A stretch of 64,000 nucleotides of DNA, taken from the NCBI GenBank assembly GCA_022508445.1, contig JAFLVG010000002.1, positions 222,066 to 286,065 on the forward strand, written 5' to 3'. Both the position numbers and the translations under genes were made by a program. A model generated the notes under the pieces. The model ran no database searches and was not told the DNA's origin. It saw only the letters and a program-made list of their open reading frames with translations. Shown here piece by piece: positions 9,449 to 17,847 of this stretch (its first letter is position 1; every line of letters starts with the position of its first letter). The stretch comes from Clostridiales bacterium (lineage in GTDB: Bacteria > Bacillota > Clostridia > Christensenellales > Pumilibacteraceae).

Positions 9449-10459
9449 ATGAAAATTTTGGTTACGGGTGGTGCCGGATATATAGGCTCGCATACGTGCG
9501 TCGAACTGCTGAATAAGGGCTACGAGGTAGTCGTTATCGATAACTTCGACAATTCATCGCCCAAGAGCGTGGAGCGCGTTCAAAAGATAACCGGCAAACA
9601 AATTGCGCTGTACGAAGGCGATGTCCGCGACGGCGCGCTTTTGGATAAGATTTTCACACAGCACAAGATAGATTGGGTGATTCATTTCGCAGGGCTTAAA
9701 GCCGTTGGCGAAAGCTGTGCAAAGCCCATAGAGTACTACGATAATAACCTATACGGCACTCTCGTATTGACGGATAGAATGAGAAAGCACGGCTGCAAGA
9801 AAATCGTATTTTCCTCGTCGGCGACCGTTTACGGCGATCCCGAAGTTCTTCCGCTCACGGAAGAGTGCAAGACGGGCGGAACGACCAACCCTTACGGCAC
9901 GAGCAAGTATTTCCAAGAAATCATGCTCAACGACATCTACAAGTCCGATAACGAATGGACGGTCGTGCTTCTTAGATATTTCAATCCCGTAGGCGCACAC
10001 GAGAGCGGCCTAATAGGCGAAGATCCGCAAGGAATTCCCAATAACTTAACTCCGTATATTGCAAAAGTCGCCATAGGCGCGTTAAAGGAAGTGGGAGTTT
10101 TCGGTAACGACTATCCCACGCCCGACGGCACGGGTGTAAGAGACTATATCCACGTCGTCGATTTGGCAAAAGGACACGTTGCGGCAATAGATAAAATAAA
10201 TAAGTCCGGCGTGTACACCTACAATCTCGGAACGGGAATCGGATACTCTGTACTTGACGTGATACACGCATTCGATAAGGCCTGCGGAAAGGATATTCCG
10301 TATTCCATAAAGCCGAGAAGAGCCGGCGACATCGCGGCTTGCTATGCTGACGCGAGCAAGGCGAAGAAGGAGCTCGGATGGGAAGCTACGCTCGGCATTG
10401 ACGAAATGTGCGAATCGCTTTGGAATTGGCAGACAAAGAATCCGAATGGCTATAACTGA
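9449..10459 (+). CDS. galE: UDP-glucose 4-epimerase
   Basis: Interconverts UDP-galactose and UDP-glucose, regenerating the UDP-glucose that GalT needs. It is an extended short-chain dehydrogenase with the NAD-binding GGAGYIGSHT at residues 7-16 and the catalytic YGTSK (YxxxK) near residue 150. The 336-aa length is typical. A GGAGG site precedes the ATG. It completes a full Leloir set with galT, galK and the distal galM. Confidence 0.95.
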   Translation: MKILVTGGAGYIGSHTCVELLNKGYEVVVIDNFDNSSPKSVERVQKITGKQIALYEGDVRDGALLDKIFTQHKIDWVIHFAGLKAVGESCAKPIEYYDNNLYGTLVLTDRMRKHGCKKIVFSSSATVYGDPEVLPLTEECKTGGTTNPYGTSKYFQEIMLNDIYKSDNEWTVVLLRYFNPVGAHESGLIGEDPQGIPNNLTPYIAKVAIGALKEVGVFGNDYPTPDGTGVRDYIHVVDLAKGHVAAIDKINKSGVYTYNLGTGIGYSVLDVIHAFDKACGKDIPYSIKPRRAGDIAACYADASKAKKELGWEATLGIDEMCESLWNWQTKNPNGYN

Positions 10460-10495
10460 ACCGTGTAGATGCGCTCACGATAAAGGAGAATTAAC

Positions 10496-11686
10496 ATGAA
10501 GAAGAAAAAATGTATCGCCATGCTTCTCGCAGGCGGACAAGGCACACGGCTTTTTGCGCTCACAAACAGCGTGGCGAAACCGGCAGTGTCGTTCGGCGCG
10601 AAGTACCGCATAATCGATTTTCCTTTAAGCAACTGCACAAACTCCGGGATAGATACGGTTGGGGTGCTCACGCAGTACCAACCACTCATATTAAATGAAT
10701 ACGTGGGCAACGGCGAGCCGTGGGATCTTGACAGAAGCTACGGCGGAGTTCACACGCTTCCGCCTTACCAAGCCAAGCACGGCGGCGAGTGGTATAAGGG
10801 TACGGCTAATGCTATATACCAAAATCTTCACTTCTTGAACGAATACGACTCCGAGCATGTTCTTATACTGTCGGGCGACCACATTTATAAAATGGACTAC
10901 TCGAAAATGCTCGCCGAGCATATCGCGCACAATGCAGACTGCACGATTGCGGTCATAGACGTACCGGCTGACGAGGCGAGCAGATTCGGAATTATGGATT
11001 ATGCGGCGGATAAGCATATAATTTCTTTCGAGGAAAAGCCTAAAAATCCCAAAAGCAACCATGCAAGCATGGGAATATACATATTCAAAAAGGACGTCCT
11101 TGTGCGCGAGCTCATATCCGACGAAGCGGATAAAAATTCGGTTAACGATTTCGGCAAAAATATAATACCGAATATGCTCGCCGCAAAATGCAAGATGTTT
11201 GCCTACCAGTTTGACGGATATTGGAAGGACGTCGGAACAGTCACAAGCCTTTGGGAAGCAAATATGGATCTTCTCGGGGACAAGCCTGCGTTCGATCTCG
11301 ACGATTCGTCGTTCAAGATATATTCGCGCAATCAACCGTTGCCGCCCTCGTACATAGGTAATACGGGTAAATTTATAAACTCAATTATGACGACAGGCTG
11401 TGAAATACACGGCACTGTCATTAACTCTGTTTTGGGCGAGGGTGTTATCGTAAAAGAAGGTGCGGTTATCGAAAACAGCATAGTCATGCAAGGCACGGTA
11501 ATCGGCAAAAACGTTAAAATCAATTACGGTATGATCGATGAAAATGTTTTAATAGGAGATAACGCAAAAATAGGCGACAGTCAGTCAAGCAAGACGCGAA
11601 TAGCGCTTGTGGGCAGAAACTCCGACATCAAACCTCGCACTACCGTCGGTTCGGGCGATATAATTGATAACGGAGGTAAAGAATAA
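10496..11686 (+). CDS. glgC: Glucose-1-phosphate adenylyltransferase, catalytic subunit
   Basis: Makes ADP-glucose from ATP and glucose-1-P, the committed step of bacterial glycogen synthesis. The N-terminal nucleotidyltransferase domain has [32 protein letters not shown] and [10 protein letters not shown]; the C-terminal third is a left-handed beta-helix of hexapeptide repeats. The 396-aa length is normal. In Firmicutes GlgC works with the non-catalytic GlgD, encoded next with a 1-nt TAATG overlap. AAAGGAG precedes the start. Its place after galE means glucose-1-P from GalT can go straight to glycogen. Confidence 0.95.
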   Translation: MKKKKCIAMLLAGGQGTRLFALTNSVAKPAVSFGAKYRIIDFPLSNCTNSGIDTVGVLTQYQPLILNEYVGNGEPWDLDRSYGGVHTLPPYQAKHGGEWYKGTANAIYQNLHFLNEYDSEHVLILSGDHIYKMDYSKMLAEHIAHNADCTIAVIDVPADEASRFGIMDYAADKHIISFEEKPKNPKSNHASMGIYIFKKDVLVRELISDEADKNSVNDFGKNIIPNMLAAKCKMFAYQFDGYWKDVGTVTSLWEANMDLLGDKPAFDLDDSSFKIYSRNQPLPPSYIGNTGKFINSIMTTGCEIHGTVINSVLGEGVIVKEGAVIENSIVMQGTVIGKNVKINYGMIDENVLIGDNAKIGDSQSSKTRIALVGRNSDIKPRTTVGSGDIIDNGGKE

Positions 11687-12795
11687 TGAAAACACTCGGA
11701 ATAATTTTCGGCAATCTCCATGATAAAGATATAGGCGAACTTACCGCCGTGCGTTCTCTTGCATCCGTTCCGTTCGGCGGACGATTTAGACTTATCGACT
11801 TTGTGTTGTCAAACATGGTAAACAGCGGAATAACCAAAGTCGGCGTTATCACAAAAAACAACTATCAATCGCTGATGGATCACGTGGGCAGCGGCAAGCA
11901 CTGGGATCTTTCGCGCAAAAACGGCGGACTTATAATCCTTCCGCCTTACGGCGGCGGAGATAAGGACTTGTACAGTCACCGCCTCGGCGCTATAAAAAAT
12001 ATCGAACAATTTATACGTCACTGCGACGAGGACTACGTCGTATTCAGCGACTGCGACAACGTATGCAACATAAATCTCGCAAACGTCGTGCAGACGCATA
12101 TTGACAGCCATGCCGATATCACGCTTGTCACGCGTAAGAAGAATTTGACGAATTGTAAGCCGCGCACCATTATTGATATCGACAAGGACGGCAAAGTAGT
12201 TAAGGTAGTTAATACCAACAAAGCAAGCGGCGAAAACATCGTTTTTGCAAACATATTCGTAATGAACCGCAAGTTCCTTTTGAACCTTCTCGACACGGCG
12301 ACAGATCTCGGTTACGTCAGCTTTACACACGACATACTCGCAAATGGTTGCAACCAGTACAAAATATTCGCATATATGCAGGACGGTTATTTTGCGAATA
12401 TAGACAGTTTGAGCAATTATTATAAGCATTCGCTCGAACTGCTAAACAAAGATATCCGCGACGAGCTGTTTTACCGCGACGGCGCTAACATCTACACAAA
12501 AGTCCGCGACAGCGCGCCCTGCCGTGTGGGCAGTCAAGCAAAAATTACCAACTCGCTCATAGCCGACGGTTGCGACATTCAAGGCGAAGTTAGTAACTCC
12601 ATTTTGTTCCGCGGCGTTAAAATCGCAAAGATGGCAAAGATTGCCAACTCAATTATTTTCCAAGACGCTGTGATAGGTGAAGGCAGTAGCCTTAATTGCG
12701 TTATTGCTGATAAACTCGTTACTGTGCTTGAAGGCAGAACTCTCTCCGGGCATGAAACGCATCCTTATTTTATTTCTAAACACGCCGTAATATAG
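11686..12795 (+). CDS. glgD: GlgD, non-catalytic partner of glucose-1-phosphate adenylyltransferase
   Basis: A GlgC paralogue that in Firmicutes forms a hetero-oligomer with GlgC and raises its activity. The N-terminal loop reads FGNLHDKDIGELTAVRS instead of the GGxGTRL nucleotide-binding motif, showing loss of the catalytic loop. FGGRFRLIDFVLSNM and the C-terminal beta-helix are kept. It has 369 aa. The start overlaps the glgC stop by 1 nt, with GGAGG 11-15 nt upstream of the ATG. glgA follows after 9 nt. Confidence 0.93.
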   Translation: MKTLGIIFGNLHDKDIGELTAVRSLASVPFGGRFRLIDFVLSNMVNSGITKVGVITKNNYQSLMDHVGSGKHWDLSRKNGGLIILPPYGGGDKDLYSHRLGAIKNIEQFIRHCDEDYVVFSDCDNVCNINLANVVQTHIDSHADITLVTRKKNLTNCKPRTIIDIDKDGKVVKVVNTNKASGENIVFANIFVMNRKFLLNLLDTATDLGYVSFTHDILANGCNQYKIFAYMQDGYFANIDSLSNYYKHSLELLNKDIRDELFYRDGANIYTKVRDSAPCRVGSQAKITNSLIADGCDIQGEVSNSILFRGVKIAKMAKIANSIIFQDAVIGEGSSLNCVIADKLVTVLEGRTLSGHETHPYFISKHAVI

Positions 12796-12804
12796 GAGCT
12801 ATAT

Positions 12805-14283
12805 ATGGCAGCAAAAAAGCAAGCAACAAAGTCAAACCAAAAGACCGCTATAAAAAAGAAAATACTGTTTGTCGCGTCGGAAGCGTTTCCGTTTGCAGGC
12901 ACGGGAGGATTAGGCGAAGTAATGGGCAGTCTTCCCAAGGCCGTAAACGACAGCGGCGAGTACGAGGCGCGCGTAATTCTTCCTTTGTACGGCAGTTTTC
13001 CGCAAAAACGGCGCAAGGATTTGCAGTTTGTGTGCTGGACGTTTGTTGAGCTGTCTTGGCGGCGGCAATACTGCGGTCTTTTCAAAATTCAAGAGGGTAA
13101 CACCGTTTATTATTTTTTGGATAACGAGTATTACTTTAAGCGCGATAAGCTGTACGGACACGGCGACGACGGCGAGCGGTTTGCTTTCTTTTGTAAAGCG
13201 GTTATTGACATTTTGCCACGGCTCGATTTTAAACCCGACGTACTGCACTGCAACGATTGGCAAACCGCGCTTGTGCCTATTTATTACAAGCTGTTTTATA
13301 TGAATTTAGACGCGTATAAAGGCATAAAAACGGTATACACAATACACAACATAGAATATCAAGGATGGTTCGACCGCTCGATGATTTCCGACGTGTTCGG
13401 CATTCCCGAGCAGGAGTTCGGCAGCATAGAACACTTCGGTGAGATCAATCTCATGAAAGGAGCGATTGATTATGCCGATATGGTTACAACAGTCAGTCCG
13501 ACATATGCCAAGGAAATACTCACGCAGGAATACGGGCATACGCTCGACTATGATTTAAGACGGAACGAGCATAAGCTCCGCGGAATATTAAACGGGGTCA
13601 ACACGGAAGTGTACAATCCCGAGAAAAACCCTTCGCTGTTTGCGCACTACTCGGTTAAAAATAAGTCGGGCAAGTCCAAGTGCAAAGCCGAGCTTCAAAT
13701 AATGTTGGGATTGCCGGTAAGAAGTAATGTTCCTGTCATTGCCATGATAACAAGACTTGCTTCGCACAAAGGTCTTGATATCGTCAAAGCCGTAATGCCG
13801 GAGCTGCTTTCTCGGGATATTCAGTTTATCATGCTCGGCACGGGTGAACCCGATTTTGAAAACTATTTTAAGTACTTGCAGGATAATTACGGTAATAAGT
13901 TGCGCTCGGTAATAGCGTTTAACACAGATTTGTCGCACAAGATATATTCGGGTTCCGATATGTTCCTCATGCCGAGCAGAACAGAGCCGTGCGGTCTCAG
14001 TCAAATGATGGCGTGTCGCTACGGCACTATCCCGATTGTGCGAGAAACGGGCGGACTAAAAGACAGTATAACCGACGCGTACAACGGCGACTTCGGCAAC
14101 GGTTATACGTTTTCCAGGTATGCCGCGGACGATTTGCTTAACGCAGTAGATCGCGCACTCGGACTGTACACTAGTTTTCCCGAAAAATGGCAGTCGCTCG
14201 TCGATAGGGCTATGCGCACGGATTTTTCTTGGAGCGCAAGCGCAAAAGAGTATATAGCCATGTACAAACAACTTATCGGATAG
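12805..14283 (+). CDS. glgA: Glycogen synthase, GT5 family
   Basis: Transfers glucose from ADP-glucose to the non-reducing ends of glycogen. It is a two-domain GT-B enzyme: N-terminal KILFVASEAFPFAGTGGLGEV, mid-region TIHNIEYQGW, and C-terminal MPSRTEPCGLSQMMACRYGT with the acceptor/nucleotide-site glutamate. The 492-aa length is usual. The nucleotide-sugar loop reads GTGGLGE where the classical form is K-[TV]-G-G-L, so the conserved lysine is replaced by glycine; this may be a Clostridia variant. The N-terminus carries a Lys-rich run before the fold. No branching enzyme or phosphorylase is present in this window. Confidence 0.94.
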   Translation: MAAKKQATKSNQKTAIKKKILFVASEAFPFAGTGGLGEVMGSLPKAVNDSGEYEARVILPLYGSFPQKRRKDLQFVCWTFVELSWRRQYCGLFKIQEGNTVYYFLDNEYYFKRDKLYGHGDDGERFAFFCKAVIDILPRLDFKPDVLHCNDWQTALVPIYYKLFYMNLDAYKGIKTVYTIHNIEYQGWFDRSMISDVFGIPEQEFGSIEHFGEINLMKGAIDYADMVTTVSPTYAKEILTQEYGHTLDYDLRRNEHKLRGILNGVNTEVYNPEKNPSLFAHYSVKNKSGKSKCKAELQIMLGLPVRSNVPVIAMITRLASHKGLDIVKAVMPELLSRDIQFIMLGTGEPDFENYFKYLQDNYGNKLRSVIAFNTDLSHKIYSGSDMFLMPSRTEPCGLSQMMACRYGTIPIVRETGGLKDSITDAYNGDFGNGYTFSRYAADDLLNAVDRALGLYTSFPEKWQSLVDRAMRTDFSWSASAKEYIAMYKQLIG

Positions 14284-14292
14284 GTATACTTT

Positions 14293-15279
14293 ATGCAAAG
14301 GCAACTGTACGACAGAATTGACGGAAAGGATATTTATATTTACACCATTGCGCACGACAATATAGAGGTTGATATTTGCGAAATGGGTGCGCGAATCAAC
14401 GCAATCAGAGTAAACGGCGTAGATATAGTGCTCGGATATAATTCTGTCCGCGACTATCTAGTCGGCGGAGGCTATATAGGCGCTACGATAGGTCGTGTGG
14501 CTAATAGGATTGCCGCAGGAAAGTTTTCACTCGGCGCAAAAAAATACAGCCTAAATACTAATGACGGTAAAAATCATTTGCACGGCGGGATCGACGGATT
14601 TGACAAAAAGCTCTTTACTGTTTTGAGTGCAGAAAAGTGTTGCATCGTCTTGCAGTATATAAGTGATGACGGAGAAGAGGGCTATCCCGGTCGGCTTACA
14701 TTCACAGCAAAGTTCGGCGTAGTAGATAAAACGCTGAACATAGACTTTGCCGCGGAGAGCGATAAGGATACTTTATGGTGTCCTACAAACCACGCGTATT
14801 TCAATCTCAACGGCGAGCAGAACGGTGATTGCCGAGATAACTTATTGCAGATAAATGCCGATTACTACACACCTGTTGACGGTGGGCTTATACCGACGGG
14901 CGAGAAAAAAGCGGTCAAAAACACTCCGTTCGATTTCAATGGCATAAAGCAAATCGGTGCTGATTTCGACAGCATTGAGCTTGCATCTACTTTCGGATAC
15001 GATCATAATTACTTGTTAAACGGTGATCACGCCGCGCATGTAGAAAGTGAAGTCACAGGCATCAAAATGGATGTTTACACCGATATGCCGTGCTTGCAGC
15101 TCTATACAGGCGGTCAGCTTTGCGGCGCAAAAGGCAAAAACGGCAAATACAATAAATGGGCGGCATTTTGCTTGGAGCCGCAATATTGCCCTAATGCAAT
15201 AAACATGCGGGGCTTTGCTAAGCCAATATTGAAAAAAGGTGAAAATAAAATTCATTATATTCGTTACAAATTCGATTAG
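14293..15279 (+). CDS. galM: Aldose 1-epimerase (galactose mutarotase)
   Basis: Converts beta-D-galactose released by the GH42 enzyme to the alpha anomer used by galactokinase. Visible motifs are GATIGRVANRIA, NHLHGGIDGFDKK near residue 95, a catalytic-type histidine in PTNHAYFNL, and the C-terminal FCLEPQYCPNAIN, whose glutamate matches the catalytic base of the family. It has 328 aa. It starts 9 nt after glgA, is the last gene of the block, and is followed by an intrinsic terminator. Confidence 0.93.
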   Translation: MQRQLYDRIDGKDIYIYTIAHDNIEVDICEMGARINAIRVNGVDIVLGYNSVRDYLVGGGYIGATIGRVANRIAAGKFSLGAKKYSLNTNDGKNHLHGGIDGFDKKLFTVLSAEKCCIVLQYISDDGEEGYPGRLTFTAKFGVVDKTLNIDFAAESDKDTLWCPTNHAYFNLNGEQNGDCRDNLLQINADYYTPVDGGLIPTGEKKAVKNTPFDFNGIKQIGADFDSIELASTFGYDHNYLLNGDHAAHVESEVTGIKMDVYTDMPCLQLYTGGQLCGAKGKNGKYNKWAAFCLEPQYCPNAINMRGFAKPILKKGENKIHYIRYKFD

Positions 15280-15320
15280 AGTGTAACTTTTTAATTTATC
15301 TAACTTCAAATATTTATCAA

Positions 15321-15353
15321 TTGCTCTCGGGTTAGCTTCGAGAGCAATTTTTT
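15321..15353 (+). terminator. Intrinsic terminator closing the galactan/glycogen block
   Basis: A 9-bp perfect stem (15321-15329 with 15339-15347) and a 9-nt loop are followed by an uninterrupted run of six T. It lies 42 nt after the galM stop and separates the sugar block from the recombinase module. Confidence 0.85.
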
Positions 15354-15389
15354 GTTTATCTTTCATTTCAATAGGATAGAATTTATAAC

Positions 15390-15635
15390 ATGAATGACGG
15401 ATTGTCAATTAAAGATATTGACCCGAGTGAGTTAACGGAATTAAATAATATCAAAATAGACTGCGACGTGCCGATTGCGGAGCGAATTATGAATTTTATT
15501 ATTAATTCAAAATCATCAAACATGTTTCAAGTCAACGGTAGAGCGGTTATAGTGGTGTTTGACAGCTATGCACGGTCGAGTTTGGAGGACGCTCTCACGA
15601 ATGCGTTAAGAAATATTTTGCTTTCAAAATCTTAA
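15390..15635 (+). CDS. Small DUF6870-like protein next to the recombinase
   Basis: An 81-aa protein with no signal peptide or membrane segment. From memory, the arrangement IDPSELTELNNIKID, PIAERIMNFI and a C-terminal VVFDSYARSSLEDALTNAL resembles the DUF6870 family of small proteins found in Clostridia mobile elements; I could not run a profile search. The ribosome site is weak (AGGA 13 nt upstream). It sits between the galM terminator and the recombinase on the same strand, so a role in the element is likely. A recombination directionality factor is possible but is inference only. Confidence 0.6.
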   Translation: MNDGLSIKDIDPSELTELNNIKIDCDVPIAERIMNFIINSKSSNMFQVNGRAVIVVFDSYARSSLEDALTNALRNILLSKS

Positions 15636-15640
15636 ACCTA

Positions 15641-15669
15641 TTGCAATTTGCTGAAAAACGATGTATAAT
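15641..15669 (+). promoter_or_regulatory. Sigma-A-type promoter of the recombinase gene
   Basis: TTGCAA (15641-15646) and TATAAT (15664-15669) are separated by exactly 17 nt. The predicted start is near 15676, about 40 nt before the recombinase ATG. It looks like a vegetative promoter; I see no clear sigma-E, -G or -K pattern. Confidence 0.65.
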
Positions 15670-15715
15670 CAAACTGTGCCAAAGTGTCATTATTCGCTAC
15701 CTAAGAGGGTGAATT

Positions 15716-17389
15716 ATGGCAAGACAAAGTAAATATTCAACTGTCGATACTGCATCTCAATCACAAAATTGGAATGCGGGTCTTTACATTCGTCTTTCTC
15801 GGGAGGACGGAGATAAATTAGAGAGCGAGAGCATTTCGTCGCAACGCGCTATTATAGAGCAGTTTATTTCTTCCCATAGCGATATAAAGATACATGATTA
15901 TTATATCGACGACGGTTGGAGCGGTACTGACTTCGACCGTCCGGATTTTAAGCGCATGTTCGACGACATAACGGCTAAACATATAAACTGCGTAATAGTC
16001 AAAGATTTATCGCGATTCGGGCGTAATTACGTCGAGGCAGGCAAATATCTCGAAGTAGTATTTCCCATGCTCAACGTGCGGTTTATAGCCGTCAACGATA
16101 TGATTGACAGCATAGACAATCCGTCGTCTATGAATACGATGATGGTCCCGATTAAGAACATCATGAACGACGAATATTGCCGCGATATCTCTGTAAAGGT
16201 GAGAAGTTCGCTCGATATTAGGCGCAAACAGGGCAAGTTTATAGGCTCGTTTGCGGCATACGGATATAAAAAAGACCATGTCGATCGGCATAAGCTTGTA
16301 ATAGACGAAGAGGCCGCGGAAATCGTGCGATCGATTTACGATAAATTTTTAAGCGGTTACAGCATGATAGGCATAGCGCGCGACCTAAATGCAAAAGGAG
16401 TTCTCAATCCAGCCGAATACAAAAAGAGCAAAGGACTTAACTACAAGCATGCGCACAAATCACAGAACTGCAATTTGTGGTGCGATACAACGGTTAGGCG
16501 CATTCTAACCAATGAAATTTATATCGGCAATCTCGTTCAAAAGAAAAACGAGGTCGTCAGCTATAAAGTGCATATTTGTAAGAGCGTAGAAAAGAACAAA
16601 AATATCAGAGTAGAACACACGCACGAAGCAATTATATCGGAAGATGTATTTTATAAAGTTCAGTCGCTTTTGACGCGCGACACTAGGGTGTCGCCCAAAG
16701 AGAGTAAGCTGTCCGTATTTGCAGGTTTTTTGAAGTGTGCGGATTGCGGTCATGCTATGCAAAAAAAGACCATAACACAGCCGTATAAAAAATACGACTA
16801 TTACGTTTGTTCTACCTTTCGCAAGCTTGATAACAACAAATGCACAAAACATGCTATACGCCTGGATATATTGGAAGAAACAGTCCTCGCCGTATTGAAT
16901 AAGTACATTCAAATCGCCGTCGATTTCGATAGGATTATCGGCGAAATAAATAAGGTAAGTTCGTGTAATAACAAGTCGTCGAGACTATTGGCCGTCATAA
17001 GTTCAAAGAATGCGGAAATAAAATCGACTAAGAAAATTTTACAAGATTTATATCCGGACTATAAAGCCGGATTGTTGAGCTTGGAAAGCTATATGTCGCT
17101 TAAAGAACAGTACGAAAGAAAAATCGAAAGCGACGAAAAAACGATTTCCGAGTTAGAAGCGGAAGTCGAAAATTATTCGAGCAGAATAGGCGAAAATAAC
17201 GAGTTTATCGCCAAATTCAAAGAGCATCGCGGCCTTACCCAACTTACGCGTGAAGTACTTATAGAGCTTGTTGACAACATTTATATTCACGAAGGCGGTG
17301 CAATCGAAATACATCTTAAATGTCGCAATGAATTTTTAGCGGCTACCGAATACGTGTTTAACGGGATTTACAACAAAGAAAGTGTATAA
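15716..17389 (+). CDS. Large serine recombinase (site-specific integrase)
   Basis: Catalyses site-specific DNA integration, excision or inversion through a serine nucleophile. Domains in order: a resolvase-type catalytic domain (about 18-165) with YIRLSRED and nucleophile Ser28, then DYYIDDGWSGTDFDRP and VKDLSRFGRNY; a recombinase domain (about 180-320) with IYDKFLSGYSMIGIARDLN; a zinc-ribbon (CADCGHAM about 342, then YYVCSTFR and a further Cys); a coiled-coil region (about 420-500) and a C-terminal DUF4368-like end. The 557-aa length fits the large-serine-recombinase group. AAGAGGG precedes the ATG. The gene ends about 50 nt before the split spoVAD, in the same orientation. Confidence 0.93.
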   Translation: MARQSKYSTVDTASQSQNWNAGLYIRLSREDGDKLESESISSQRAIIEQFISSHSDIKIHDYYIDDGWSGTDFDRPDFKRMFDDITAKHINCVIVKDLSRFGRNYVEAGKYLEVVFPMLNVRFIAVNDMIDSIDNPSSMNTMMVPIKNIMNDEYCRDISVKVRSSLDIRRKQGKFIGSFAAYGYKKDHVDRHKLVIDEEAAEIVRSIYDKFLSGYSMIGIARDLNAKGVLNPAEYKKSKGLNYKHAHKSQNCNLWCDTTVRRILTNEIYIGNLVQKKNEVVSYKVHICKSVEKNKNIRVEHTHEAIISEDVFYKVQSLLTRDTRVSPKESKLSVFAGFLKCADCGHAMQKKTITQPYKKYDYYVCSTFRKLDNNKCTKHAIRLDILEETVLAVLNKYIQIAVDFDRIIGEINKVSSCNNKSSRLLAVISSKNAEIKSTKKILQDLYPDYKAGLLSLESYMSLKEQYERKIESDEKTISELEAEVENYSSRIGENNEFIAKFKEHRGLTQLTREVLIELVDNIYIHEGGAIEIHLKCRNEFLAATEYVFNGIYNKESV

Positions 17390-17455
17390 ATACATTCTGA
17401 TATATAAAAAATCTTAATTTTTTTATGGTGTAATATTGACAGCAGCCCCCGCCGC
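17390..17455 (+). other. Junction / candidate attachment site inside spoVAD
   Basis: After the recombinase stop comes AT-rich DNA with a 7-bp A/T dyad (17406-17412 with 17417-17423). SpoVAD homology begins abruptly around 17440, at the codons for the conserved MAPAA segment, which here read TAAPAA. The in-frame stop at 17415-17417 shows that the residues upstream do not belong to spoVAD. The crossover core is therefore expected within about 17436-17455; its exact bases cannot be fixed without the other end. Confidence 0.5.
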
Positions 17456-17846
17456 AATGGACACCATGTTCACCATGTTAACCCAATCGGGCTATACGGA
17501 AAATGACTTCGATTTGATAGTAACAGGTGATTTGGGCAAGCTCGGATCGGACATTCTGCGAGATTTGATGCGAAAGCGCGGAATTAAGCTCGGTCAAAAT
17601 TATATCGACTGCGGTAATATAATCTACGACGTAAATCAGAAATGCTATCAAGGCGGTAGCGGTTGTGCTTGTTCGGCAACTATATTCAATTCATTTATCA
17701 TGGATAAGTTGATGAGCGGCGAGTACAAACGCATAGCGTATCTTGCAACTGGTGCGCTTATGAGTACGCAAAGCTGTTATCAAGGTGAAACTATCCCGTG
17801 TATATCGCACGCGGTGATAGTGGAAAGTCCGTACGGAGGGAAATAA
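17436..17846 (+). CDS. spoVAD: SpoVAD, C-terminal part only (split sporulation gene)
   Basis: SpoVAD is a thiolase-fold component of the SpoVA channel that moves dipicolinic acid into the forespore and out at germination; full proteins have about 338 aa. Here only about the last 135 residues exist, starting at APAAMDT and continuing through DLIVTGDLGKLGSDIL, DCGNIIYD, GGSGCACSA, ATGALMST and ETIPCISHAV, all diagnostic of SpoVAD. The only possible start is a TTG without a ribosome site, so the fragment is unlikely to be translated alone. The 5' half and spoVAC are missing from the window, and a serine recombinase occupies the break. It is either a gene restored by excision or a disrupted gene. 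Confidence 0.88.
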   Translation: MTAAPAAMDTMFTMLTQSGYTENDFDLIVTGDLGKLGSDILRDLMRKRGIKLGQNYIDCGNIIYDVNQKCYQGGSGCACSATIFNSFIMDKLMSGEYKRIAYLATGALMSTQSCYQGETIPCISHAVIVESPYGGK

Positions 17847-17847
17847 A

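Larger units (their letters stand above)
15354..17441 (+). mobile_element. Recombinase end of an integrated element that splits spoVAD
   Basis: This stretch holds a DUF6870-like gene and a large serine recombinase and ends exactly where homology to SpoVAD begins. Serine recombinases of integrated elements are usually encoded right beside one attachment site. The coordinates mark only the recombinase module. The true left boundary should carry the 5' half of spoVAD, which is not in this window, so the element either extends left past position 1 with the sugar genes as cargo, or has been rearranged. Confidence 0.55.

Noticed and set aside
1..17389. spoVAC or the spoVAD 5' half hidden in the window
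   Set aside because: I looked for the conserved SpoVAD N-terminal pattern (GTxxGPxExxGPL-like) among all listed proteins on both strands here and elsewhere in the window and found none.
17425..17433. ATG just before the spoVAD fragment as its start
   Set aside because: This ATG is in another frame and meets TAA after two codons.
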